From contig NZ_DS996842.1 of NCBI RefSeq assembly GCF_000156655.1, forward strand, positions 213,236 through 245,574: a stretch of DNA of 32,339 nucleotides. The letters run 5' to 3'. Within the stretch, counting starts at the first letter, position 1; the number at the start of each line of letters is the position of its first letter. Positions 1-6,412 of the stretch are shown piece by piece. The notes below the pieces were generated by a model, which was not told the DNA's origin, ran no database searches, and worked only from the letters and a program-made list of their open reading frames with translations. Position numbers and translations under genes: made by a program. Source of the stretch: Holdemanella biformis DSM 3989. Its GTDB lineage: Bacteria > Bacillota_I > Bacilli_A > Erysipelotrichales > Erysipelotrichaceae.

Positions 1-222
1 ACGATTTTCCTCCTCTTGATTTGCACCAAAGAGCAGCCAATTTGTTGTCACATGATATAAGCCTGCAAAATCTTTTATTTCTTCTGCTGTAACTGCTCTT
101 TTCCCTGCCTCAATCGCACTAAGCGTTGGGCGTGACATTTCCATACTACGTGCAGCATCCTCTTGATACATGCCTACATTGTTTCTTGCTTCTTTTAATC
201 TAATACCAATGGTTTTATCCAT
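1..222 (-). CDS. XRE-family HTH repressor, 3' end cut by window edge
   Basis: Reading leftward from an ATG at 222, 74 codons stay open to the window edge. The peptide begins MDKTIGIRLKEARNN and contains the typical helix-turn-helix core of XRE/Cro-type DNA-binding proteins (SRPTLSAIEAGKRAV at about residues 29-43), so it should bind DNA as a dimer. The start is fixed by GGAGG at 229-233, six bases upstream of the ATG. The promoter region carries two matching inverted repeats, so autorepression is likely. It lies beside decayed KilA-N and RlmD-tail genes and is probably the regulator of a mobile element remnant. The C-terminal part is outside the window, so a fused peptidase or other effector domain cannot be excluded. 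Confidence 0.85.
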   Translation of the reverse strand, partial: MDKTIGIRLKEARNNVGMYQEDAARSMEMSRPTLSAIEAGKRAVTAEEIKDFAGLYHVTTNWLLFGANQEEENR

Positions 223-233
223 GCTGCGCCTCC

Positions 234-252
234 ATGTCAGCTTTTCTGATAT
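234..252. promoter_or_regulatory. Proximal operator half-palindrome
   Basis: ATGTCAG-N5-CTGATAT, a 7-bp inverted repeat with one mismatch, lying between the predicted transcription start and the SD of the XRE gene. It matches the distal operator in half-site sequence and spacer length. Confidence 0.65.
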
Positions 253-256
253 CTTC

Positions 257-285
257 AATATAACACATTTGCTGATCAATGTCAG
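257..285 (-). promoter_or_regulatory. Promoter of the XRE repressor gene
   Basis: On the minus strand CTGACA (280-285) is separated by 17 bases from TATATT (257-262), a good sigma-A type promoter pointing at the XRE gene. The -35 element lies inside the inverted repeat at 279-297. Confidence 0.7.
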
Positions 286-297
286 TATTTCTGACAT
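279..297. promoter_or_regulatory. Distal operator, perfect inverted repeat
   Basis: ATGTCAG-TATTT-CTGACAT, a perfect 7-bp inverted repeat with a 5-bp spacer that overlaps the -35 of the XRE promoter. Its centre is 45 bp from that of the proximal operator, about four helical turns. Confidence 0.7.
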
Positions 298-365
298 AGA
301 ATTCACAGATAATTCCAGACTCACGTCAACTTCTCGCAATTTTTATACTTCTATATGAAAAACAT

Positions 366-387
366 CCCGTTGTGCTGTCACAACGGG
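366..387 (-). terminator. Rho-independent terminator
   Basis: CCCGTTGTG-CTGT-CACAACGGG forms a perfect 9-bp stem. Read leftward it is followed by a T-rich stretch (ATGTTTTTC), so it ends transcription from the decayed KilA-N region, whose last stop codon is seven bases upstream. Confidence 0.75.
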
Positions 388-393
388 TATTCT

Positions 394-954
394 TTATAAT
401 TCATTCAATGCTTGTATTATTTTATTGACTTTATCCATGTAGTCTTTTTCTGTTACACCAACTGCACCTAATATTTTTTTCTGTCTGCTAGTCAAACTAT
501 ATCTTACATGATATTTATTATCCGAAAGTTTTGTTATTCCTAGTCTTTCATAATATATAACTGAAACTCAGGAGAAATCCAAGTTGCGAAAGACATAGCG
601 ATATCGCTATGAGCGTATGTTCCCCCATAACGTCCTGCTTTTGAAACGATGCCAATAGCATCTGTCGCTTCTATCCATTTCTTGGGTGATATTGTAAACG
701 CATTGGCTCCAGCCTGCTTTTTAAACCCCCTCGAATTCGAGGGGTTTAAAGTCTGGATTATGTAACCTTTCCCATAATCCTAGAAATTCTATAACATCCC
801 GATTTCTCATCCAGTTTTGAATAACCGCCGTCGGGTCATCGCTCTTATACCGGGCAATATCCGTTAATGAAATAAATTCATTCTCAAAATCCTGCGTATA
901 AATTCCAATATCTATCCCATTTGCATGAATTGTATCTTTAATTATTTTCCCCAT
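394..954 (-). pseudogene. Decayed KilA-N domain gene
   Basis: An ATG at 954 follows ACAGGAGG with good spacing and opens MGKIIKDTIHANG, continuing with ISLTDIARYK and NPDFKPLEFEG, the hallmark of phage-type KilA-N DNA-binding domains. The frame breaks at a run of five Gs (five Cs on the plus strand, 726-730). With one G removed it resumes as FKKQAGANAF, IEATDAIGIVSKAGRYGG and AMSFATWISPEFQLY, ending at a TAG at 540-542. A third frame then runs RLGITKLSDNKYHV to a TAA at 394-396 and does not look like KilA-N. The locus is therefore a frameshifted KilA-N gene, probably fused by deletion to the tail of an unidentified gene. KilA-N proteins occur in phages and integrative elements. I call it non-functional. 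Confidence 0.8.
720..750. repeat. 30-bp palindrome interrupted by one extra base
   Basis: The arms TTTAAACCCC and GGGGTTTAAA flank the core TCGAATTCGA. Apart from one extra C in the run 726-730, 15 bases each side of 735/736 are exactly complementary. The extra base is also the one that frameshifts the KilA-N gene. Confidence 0.8.
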
Positions 955-1007
955 TGTGCCTCCTGTAATCACATCATAATATTTGAAATACCTTATTTTC
1001 TTTCCTT

Positions 1008-1300
1008 TTAAGAAAAATCTGCTGAATAACTATCTTCCTCTTCCCACATTTTCCAATATGCGTCAATATAACTCTTAATACAACCGGGATATATATACAA
1101 ATACTTCTACACACCCTTTTATACAACTCCAATATTTTTTCATCACACGCAAGGTCCAGTAGATAATCAAGCAAATGCGATAATTCAGCCTCTGATACAG
1201 TTCTACTACACACATCTTCAACCAACGGCAAATAAAACTCATAGGCTTTTTGATGTATTTCAACTATCTGCTCTACAATCTGATAAATCCTTTCATCCAT
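1008..1300 (-). pseudogene. Small mobile-element gene with a frameshift
   Basis: Starts MDERIYQIVEQIVEIHQKAY at an ATG (1300) that overlaps the stop of the preceding gene as TAATG, behind the SD-like GAGGT. The N-terminal ~77 residues are acidic and helical (LSHLLDYLLDLACDEKILEL). After LYKRVCR the open frame turns into a low-quality hydrophobic tail running to 974. Shifting by one base near 1105 gives KYLYIYPGCIKSYIDAYWKM, then WEEEDSYSADFS and a TAA at 1008-1010. That is a far more protein-like ending, so one base seems to be missing in the A-rich triplet region. Function unknown; it is found beside the RlmD-like tail and KilA-N genes, consistent with integrative-element cargo. Confidence 0.6.
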
Positions 1301-1680
1301 TAAATTACCTCAAAACATTTAAGTGCATCCGCTATCGCTTCTACCTTCTCTTTCGGTGGACACTTCCTCGGCTGTTTCAATTCCTCTACCGCATTAGGAG
1401 CATCATACATTGTTAATCCCAAAGACCTTTTCACCTCTGCAATATACGCAGTATGTACTTTAAATCCATATTTCTTTTCAACATATTCCTGTATCATTTT
1501 ATATGTAATTTTCGGTTTCGGCTGATATTTCTTTGCCCGCTCTGCAATCGCATCCAACGGCACTTTCCCCTTACCTTTTCCAAATTCCACTTTTACATTA
1601 ATAACACTATCTGGTGATTTGTGGGACAAAAGTACAATGGTTTCCACGTGGCTAGTAACAGGAAATGTTTCTATATACAA
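1300..1680 (-). pseudogene. Detached C-terminal tail of an RlmD/RumA-annotated mobile-element protein
   Basis: The peptide opens with IETFPVTSHVETIVLLSHK, the segment that follows the methyltransferase core in proteins annotated as 23S rRNA (uracil-5-)-methyltransferase on Bacillota mobile elements. It ends with a helical tail typical of that group (ITYKMIQEYVEKKYG, TAYIAEVKRSLGL, QPRKCPPKEKVEAIADALK). No methyltransferase domain lies upstream. The only available start is a TTG at 1680, three bases after the stop codon of the histidine phosphatase, with no spaced SD. I read it as a 5'-truncated remnant cut at the element boundary. It may be translated at low level by readthrough from its neighbour. 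About 126 codons remain. Confidence 0.65.
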
Positions 1681-1683
1681 CCC

Positions 1684-2259
1684 TTACTTGAATGTTTCAA
1701 TAAATGTATGCTTACCATGATTCGATTCATAAACACGAATCTCACAATTGTTAGGCTTTGGTCTCCACTTAATACCGTTTTTACGATCTTCTAGATAGCC
1801 ACATAAAGAACGAATGATACCACCATGACATACAATCAATACATTCTCATAATTCTTCTTTTCAAGTTCCTTTAAAAAGGATTGACTTCGTTTGACCATA
1901 CTCTTGACTGATTCAACCGACTTAGGATTTGGCAACAATTCAGGAAAAGCCCAATAGGAAGTCATTTTTAATCCTAATTTAAAGTAGTTACGAAGCTCGT
2001 AATCCCCAAAATCCACTTCAATAATACGAGAATCAATCTTTACATCCTTTTGATCTACATTAGCAATAATCGAAGCTGTTTGAATCGCTCTTTGTAGAGG
2101 ACTTGCATATACCGCATCAAAATGAATATCACCAATCTTTTTTCTTGCCTCTTTTGCTTGTTGAATTCCCGTCTCATTTAAAGGTTCATCTGTAAGTCCC
2201 TGCATTAATTTTTGTTTATTTAAAGCCGTCTGGCCATGTCTAGTAATCCAAATCTTCAT
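1684..2259 (-). CDS. Histidine phosphatase (phosphoglycerate mutase-like) family protein
   Basis: 191 aa. The RHG signature is at residues 7-9 (catalytic His8), with Arg57 (SPLQRAIQTA), Glu81 (IIEVDFGDYE) and His145 (VCHGG) completing the usual two-His phosphate pocket. Family members remove phosphate from sugars, nucleotides or vitamin precursors; the sequence does not say which. It starts 12 bases downstream of the LexA-like gene and is probably co-transcribed with it. There is no terminator after it because the RlmD-like remnant begins three bases later, which suggests that the native 3' flank was replaced. Confidence 0.9.
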   Translation of the reverse strand: MKIWITRHGQTALNKQKLMQGLTDEPLNETGIQQAKEARKKIGDIHFDAVYASPLQRAIQTASIIANVDQKDVKIDSRIIEVDFGDYELRNYFKLGLKMTSYWAFPELLPNPKSVESVKSMVKRSQSFLKELEKKNYENVLIVCHGGIIRSLCGYLEDRKNGIKWRPKPNNCEIRVYESNHGKHTFIETFK

Positions 2260-2271
2260 TCAATTACTCCC

Positions 2272-2862
2272 TCAATCAAAGTCTCTACGAGCATATAAGA
2301 CTTTTCCAATTACTTTTACAGGAAGTTCTTCCACTTCTTCCGGCGTAAAAACCTTTGTGTCGATCTTAGGATTTGCGGCTTCTAAAATCATTAAACCCTT
2401 TTTATATAAAACACGCTTTAATGTCGCTTCCTCACCCACAAGTACAATCGCAATACTTCCAGACTCCACTTCATTTGTCTGTTTTACAAAGACAAGATCT
2501 CCCTCATAGATATGGGCGTTGATCATAGAATCTCCGCGCACACGTAAAAAGTAATCGCCTTTTTTACCATCATGACGATTTAATTCAATATACCCCTCAA
2601 TATCTTCCATTGGAAAACCATCATATCCAGCTTTTACACTACCAACGATAGGTTTGATTCTATCTTCTTCATCTAAAATGCTTTTGACATCACAATCCAA
2701 CATATCGGATAATTTCTTTAATGTATTGGCCTTTAAATGTGTGCTTTCACCCTTTAACCAACGAAAATATGTAGCACGACCAATTCCTATCCTTTTAGCC
2801 GCCTCATCATGTTTAATATTATTTTCAATCTCATATTGTAGTAATAATTGTCTTAACTGCAT
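2272..2862 (-). CDS. LexA/CI-like repressor with S24 autoprotease domain
   Basis: 196 aa. Residues about 1-65 form an XRE-type helix-turn-helix (AAKRIGIGRATYFRWLKG). Residues about 70-196 are a peptidase S24 domain with the cleavage dipeptide Ala78-Gly79 (GSVKAGYDG), nucleophile Ser112 (RGDSMINAH) and general-base Lys149 (ATLKRV). RecA-stimulated self-cleavage is therefore expected. It is transcribed divergently from a UvrX-like translesion polymerase, which suggests it controls a local DNA-damage regulon. The HTH is CI/HdiR-like rather than the winged helix of true LexA, so I do not name it lexA. GGTGG lies just upstream of the ATG. Confidence 0.9.
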   Translation of the reverse strand: MQLRQLLLQYEIENNIKHDEAAKRIGIGRATYFRWLKGESTHLKANTLKKLSDMLDCDVKSILDEEDRIKPIVGSVKAGYDGFPMEDIEGYIELNRHDGKKGDYFLRVRGDSMINAHIYEGDLVFVKQTNEVESGSIAIVLVGEEATLKRVLYKKGLMILEAANPKIDTKVFTPEEVEELPVKVIGKVLYARRDFD

Positions 2863-2936
2863 AGTTACACCACCTTTATCTATATAGTATCAAAAAATAA
2901 ATAAAATACCAGTGAAAATTCATTAACTTTTTTAAT

Positions 2937-2982
2937 AAAGTCTCAAATCTATCTTGAATTTTCATTTATTTTTAACTATGAT
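2937..2982 (+). promoter_or_regulatory. Promoter and 22-bp upstream box of the UvrX-like gene
   Basis: TTGAAT (2954-2959), 17 bases, TATGAT (2977-2982). The 22 bases at 2937-2958, which include the -35, are identical to 6389-6410 in front of the YolD gene in the same orientation relative to the gene. The box contains a TCAA-N7-TTGA dyad at 2943-2957. It is a candidate common operator. Confidence 0.75.
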
Positions 2983-3015
2983 TTTATACGAACGATATGG
3001 GGTGTGGAGGTATTT

Positions 3016-4275
3016 ATGCAAAAAACATATTTATGTATTGATTTAAAATCCTTTTATGCATCCGTAGAATGTGTAGAACAAGGCCTTGATCCCTTTGAAG
3101 TCAATCTTGTAGTGGCTGATCCTACACGAGGGGGTGGTGCCATTACGCTTGCTGCAACACCAGCCATTAAGAAATTAGGCGTATCGAGTCGTGGTCGTAT
3201 CTTTGAGATTGATCCAAAAATTGAATATATGATTACTCCACCTAGAATGCATTTGTATATGGAATATAGCTGTAGAGTCTATAAAATCTTTTTGGAATTT
3301 ATTGCCAAAGAAGATATTCATGTTTATTCCATCGATGAATCTTTTTTGGATATTACAAATTATTTAAAGCTCTATCAAGTCAATGCCAAAGAATTGGCAA
3401 AAAAAATTTTAGATCGTATTTATGAAAAAACCGGCCTTATAGCAACTGTAGGCATTGGAACCAATCTGTATCTTGCTAAGATTGCGATGGATATATCCGC
3501 CAAACATAATGCGGATCGCATAGCCTGTTTAAATGAAGACTTATATCGACAAACATTATGGCATCATACACCTATGACTGATTTTTGGATGCTTGGAAAC
3601 GGAACAGAAAGAAGATTACACAAATTAGGTATCTATGACATGTATGACTTGTGCCAATTCCCTATTGAAATATTATATAAAGAATTTGGTGTAAATGCCG
3701 AATACATCATTGACCATGCTTGGGGCAAAGAGCCTACGACCATTCAAGACATTAAAAATTATAAATCGAAACAACATTCTATATCCAATTCCCAAATTCT
3801 TTTTGAGGACTATTCCTACAAAAATGCCTTTGTGGTTATGAAAGAAATGGTCGACCAAAATGTATTGACATTAACAGAAAAACATTTGGTGACTAAACAA
3901 ATCTCTCTTATGATTGGCTACTCCAAGGATTGTATCAAACCAAGTTGTGGCTCATGCAAGATTACGAATTGTACAAACTCCTATTCCATCTTATTAGAAG
4001 AATTCAAACGACTCTATATTCGCATTGTGAATCCAAACTATCCCATACGTCAGATTGCGATAAGTTTTCAAGATGTGAAAGATGAATATTATTATGAGAA
4101 TTATGATTTATTTACAGACGTAGAAAAAGTAGAACGAGAAAAAAAGCTACAAGAAACCTTAGTTCAAATCAAGCATCGCTATGGCAAGAATGCCATCTTA
4201 AAAGGAATGAATGCCCTAGACTTTGCGACCGCTAAAAAACGCAATACATTGATTGGTGGCCACAACGCATATTAG
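3016..4275 (+). CDS. Y-family DNA polymerase, UvrX/ImpB-MucB-SamB type
   Basis: 419 aa from the ATG at 3016, chosen because GGAGG lies at 3006-3010. A GTG at 3004 would start upstream of that SD. Catalytic carboxylates are visible: Asp9 in CIDLKSFYASVE and Asp107-Glu108 in YSIDESFLDI. A little-finger region follows, with a Cys-rich segment CIKPSCGSCKITNC. Such proteins copy past damaged template bases. Members with a YolD neighbour (for example YqjW/UvrX with YqjX in Bacillus) are usually accessory SOS genes. The divergent S24 repressor and the shared promoter box support damage-inducible control. Its last codons (GHNAY stop) are part of the 41-bp repeat around hipBA. Confidence 0.93.
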   Translation: MQKTYLCIDLKSFYASVECVEQGLDPFEVNLVVADPTRGGGAITLAATPAIKKLGVSSRGRIFEIDPKIEYMITPPRMHLYMEYSCRVYKIFLEFIAKEDIHVYSIDESFLDITNYLKLYQVNAKELAKKILDRIYEKTGLIATVGIGTNLYLAKIAMDISAKHNADRIACLNEDLYRQTLWHHTPMTDFWMLGNGTERRLHKLGIYDMYDLCQFPIEILYKEFGVNAEYIIDHAWGKEPTTIQDIKNYKSKQHSISNSQILFEDYSYKNAFVVMKEMVDQNVLTLTEKHLVTKQISLMIGYSKDCIKPSCGSCKITNCTNSYSILLEEFKRLYIRIVNPNYPIRQIAISFQDVKDEYYYENYDLFTDVEKVEREKKLQETLVQIKHRYGKNAILKGMNALDFATAKKRNTLIGGHNAY

Positions 4276-4297
4276 AGGAGTTTTCACTCCTCTAATT
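4257..4297. repeat. Left 41-bp direct repeat flanking hipBA
   Basis: Contains the last codons of the polymerase gene and the terminator stem-loop. It matches 5989-6029 at 40 of 41 positions (C at 4266, A at 5998). Confidence 0.9.
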
Positions 4298-4301
4298 TTT
4301 T
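4271..4301 (+). terminator. Terminator after the UvrX-like gene
   Basis: ATTAGAGGAG-TTTTCA-CTCCTCTAAT, a perfect 10-bp stem, followed by six Ts. It also encodes the last codons (LEE stop) of hipA on the other strand. In the right repeat copy the same stem lacks the T tract. Confidence 0.85.
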
Positions 4302-5552
4302 GAATTCATAGCATACGCTGAAAGCAGGCCGCATTTCTTCAATTTGATCACGATTAATACCGTATTTTTTTGCTAATTGTTCCCAATTATTTTTGACCAT
4401 TGTTAATATTTCATCTGCATAGACTTCAGCATCAAATTCATTTATATCATAATAACAAGCTGATGAAATAGCTAAATCAATTGAAATACTATTATCATAG
4501 CTATCAATATTCAAAGAAAGGACATCTCCGTAAGGAACAGGATTTACATCATAAAGCGGAGATAATCTCCAACCTTTATCATTTAAAATAAAGCCATGGT
4601 TTCTTAAATGATCATCTGTATTGGATACAGCCATACTAAAGATAATGCGTTTAAAAAGCTCAATTAAGTCATCTTTGGGACTAGAGCCATAAGCTCTAAT
4701 AAAATCAACTATGTCTATATAACTTGAACCATCATCCGAAGAGGCACCATCGTTTTTGCCTAGCATTGTCATAGCTGAAGCAAAGTGTATTCTTTTTTCT
4801 CCATCTCGATCAAAACGCTTAACAAGAAATGTACTACCATCCTTAGAAAACTTTTCAACTTTTGATTCTGGTACATTCAACCCACATAATTTTGCCAAAT
4901 CATGAACAACTTTTTCCCATGCACCAACATCATACTCATCGTTTTTTGATGGAAATTTTGCGATCCATAAATCACCTTGCTCATCTTCAACAGTTGCTTT
5001 TGGTCTTGCTCCACCCAAAGATGAACCAGGTTTTAATAATTGTTTAAGCCATTTATCATTTAAATAATTATCATCTTTTTCAAATTGCCTAGATGCTTCT
5101 TCTAAAGAACGAAGTGTTGCCCAAGGTGGTGCCGCTGTTTCTTTATCATCTGAAAGAAATGGGCCATTAACATCATCTTTAAATCGAAGTGCCCCGACAC
5201 ACGTTTGATCATATACTCCAAGTAGAAAATCACTATCATACATTTTATTAGGTTTTCTGTTTTCACTTCTAGCTTTAATTGCTTCACGTCGTTTCATGAG
5301 GATTCGTCCCCATCGATCTGGAGAGGCATCTGCAAACATTCCAAAAATGTTCTTTTCTGTATATTGTCTACCACTAAACATTGATATATCCGGATCCAAA
5401 CAAAAAGAAAATTTAGATTGTTTTAGCCAGTCTTGATCATATTCAAATGAGTAATGTTCAATGCCGCGAAGTGTATCCACATATAATACGCCTAACTTTT
5501 TAGGTTCTAAAGAACTGAAATTCTCATATACAAATATCTTGCGTTCCATCAT
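4284..5552 (-). CDS. hipA: HipA-type serine/threonine kinase toxin
   Basis: 422 aa. HipA kinases phosphorylate a translation factor (GltX in E. coli HipA) and induce dormancy. Visible motifs: glycine-rich loop with the autophosphorylated-Ser region (GSSLGGARPK, 176-185), ATP-binding Lys199 (WIAKFP), catalytic Asp314 and Asn318 (SNTDDHLRNHGF) and metal Asp335 (LYDVNP). All key residues are intact, so the kinase should be active. Its ATG overlaps the hipB stop as ATGA, indicating coupled translation. A second ATG immediately follows. The last three residues LEE and the stop are supplied by the 41-bp repeat, exactly as in the YolD gene, so the C-terminus was probably rebuilt at integration. Confidence 0.92.
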   Translation of the reverse strand: MMERKIFVYENFSSLEPKKLGVLYVDTLRGIEHYSFEYDQDWLKQSKFSFCLDPDISMFSGRQYTEKNIFGMFADASPDRWGRILMKRREAIKARSENRKPNKMYDSDFLLGVYDQTCVGALRFKDDVNGPFLSDDKETAAPPWATLRSLEEASRQFEKDDNYLNDKWLKQLLKPGSSLGGARPKATVEDEQGDLWIAKFPSKNDEYDVGAWEKVVHDLAKLCGLNVPESKVEKFSKDGSTFLVKRFDRDGEKRIHFASAMTMLGKNDGASSDDGSSYIDIVDFIRAYGSSPKDDLIELFKRIIFSMAVSNTDDHLRNHGFILNDKGWRLSPLYDVNPVPYGDVLSLNIDSYDNSISIDLAISSACYYDINEFDAEVYADEILTMVKNNWEQLAKKYGINRDQIEEMRPAFSVCYEFKKLEE

Positions 5553-5869
5553 CTCTCTCCTTTAGGTGCACGTTTCTTGACCTGCATATTTAAATCTTGC
5601 ATTTTTCTACCAAATTCATCATCTTTTGCAACAAGCAATAAATCTTTATCTAAATTATTCAAAGCATGTAAAACAGCAGCATAAATCCCAATAGCTACTG
5701 ATGGACTACCTTTTTCAACACTCCATAAAGTCGCACGACTTATTCCTGCCCTTTCGGCAATAAGTTCGGCAGATAATTGTCTACGTAATCGAGCTAATTT
5801 AATTTGTTCTCCCATAGTATTCAGAATTCTTTCAGTACTTGGTAAAACAGTCACAGCTTTTTTACCCAT
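5549..5869 (-). CDS. hipB: HipB-type antitoxin, XRE-family repressor
   Basis: 106 aa with an XRE helix-turn-helix at about residues 19-73 (MGEQIKLARLRRQ, ERAGISRATLWSVEKG) and a basic tail. It precedes hipA with a 4-base overlap, the standard antitoxin-first layout. HipB neutralises HipA by binding it and represses the operon. The start follows TGGAGG. Directly upstream is a large nested palindrome over the promoter, a fitting operator. The protein is longer than E. coli HipB (88 aa) because of an N-terminal extension of about 18 residues. Confidence 0.9.
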   Translation of the reverse strand: MGKKAVTVLPSTERILNTMGEQIKLARLRRQLSAELIAERAGISRATLWSVEKGSPSVAIGIYAAVLHALNNLDKDLLLVAKDDEFGRKMQDLNMQVKKRAPKGER

Positions 5870-5888
5870 TTACTTAACCTCCATTAAC

Positions 5889-5935
5889 GTTTATATATTT
5901 AAACATATATTCCATATATGTCTATATTTATAAAC
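5889..5935 (-). promoter_or_regulatory. hipBA promoter covered by a nested palindromic operator
   Basis: The inner dyad ACATATAT-TCC-ATATATGT (5903-5921) and the outer arms GTTTATA (5889-5895) and TATAAAC (5929-5935) share the same centre at 5912. The promoter TAGACA (5919-5924), 17 bases, TAAATA (5896-5901) on the minus strand lies inside it. HipB dimers on this site would block RNA polymerase. Confidence 0.7.
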
Positions 5936-5988
5936 ATTATAACATATAAATCATTGTTTTATTGTAATGATTAAAAATAAGTTTGCTA

Positions 5989-6029
5989 TGGCCACAAAGC
6001 ATATTAGAGGAGTTTTCACTCCTCTAATT
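5989..6029. repeat. Right 41-bp direct repeat flanking hipBA
   Basis: A second copy of the polymerase 3' end plus terminator stem, but with no polymerase gene in front of it. It lies 1732 bp from the left copy, on the other side of the toxin-antitoxin module. Confidence 0.9.
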
Positions 6030-6342
6030 GTATGTAGCTAATTTGTTTTAGGTTGATCTTTGTCTTTACGATTTGAAGTATTTGCGTATCCAGATTGATT
6101 TTAGAAACTACGCCTGTGATTCTTTTATAATTGATACGATCATAATACTCAATCGTGACAAGTTTTCCTTTTTGAATTTCATGCACTCTTTCATTTAAGA
6201 TTTCATAATCATCCTGCGATAAAATTCTTGGACTTACAATTTCTACTTCACATTCTTGAATCATTTCTTTGAAGCCTTTTAAAGAATCAAAGCTCTGAAA
6301 GATCTGAGCTCGATTTTCTTTTTTCTTATGTATTAAATCCAT
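6016..6342 (-). CDS. YolD-like protein
   Basis: 108 aa from the ATG at 6342, preceded by AAGGATG. A GTG three codons upstream is less well placed. The sequence (LSQDDYEILNERVHEIQKGK, VTIEYYDRINYKRITGVV) matches the YolD-like family, whose genes usually sit beside uvrX/dinB-type polymerases and whose fold suggests an accessory role to them. Here it converges on the polymerase gene but carries the same 22-bp box at its own promoter. Its last codons (LEE stop) lie in the right 41-bp repeat. Before hipBA was inserted, the two genes probably faced each other across one shared terminator. Confidence 0.8.
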   Translation of the reverse strand: MDLIHKKKENRAQIFQSFDSLKGFKEMIQECEVEIVSPRILSQDDYEILNERVHEIQKGKLVTIEYYDRINYKRITGVVSKINLDTQILQIVKTKINLKQISYIQLEE

Positions 6343-6365
6343 GTGTATCACATCCTTATAAGGAT

Positions 6366-6410
6366 ATCATACGTATTTATTATATAATTTCAAGATAGAT
6401 TTGAGACTTT
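6366..6410 (-). promoter_or_regulatory. Promoter and 22-bp box of the YolD gene
   Basis: On the minus strand TTGAAA (6388-6393), 16 bases, TATGAT (6366-6371). The 22 bases 6389-6410 repeat the box at 2937-2958. The box starts three bases past the stop codon of the upstream gene. Confidence 0.75.
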
Positions 6411-6412
6411 CT

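Noticed and set aside
974-1007. C-terminal extension of the small gene to 974
   Set aside because: The tail after the frameshift point is of poor protein quality; the other frame gives a natural acidic ending at 1008.
1300-1680. Considered a complete stand-alone gene
   Set aside because: It starts inside the family, lacks any upstream domain, and the TTG start has no properly spaced SD.
2878-2893. AT-rich palindrome around CTATATAG as an operator of the S24 repressor
   Set aside because: Short, AT-rich and not repeated elsewhere in the window; likely just promoter sequence.
4257-6029. 41-bp repeats as ends of a classical transposon
   Set aside because: They are direct, not inverted, contain a host gene end, and no transposase lies between them.
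5979-6030. Right repeat stem as a functional terminator for YolD or hipBA
   Set aside because: No T tract follows on either strand, so only the left copy is called a terminator.
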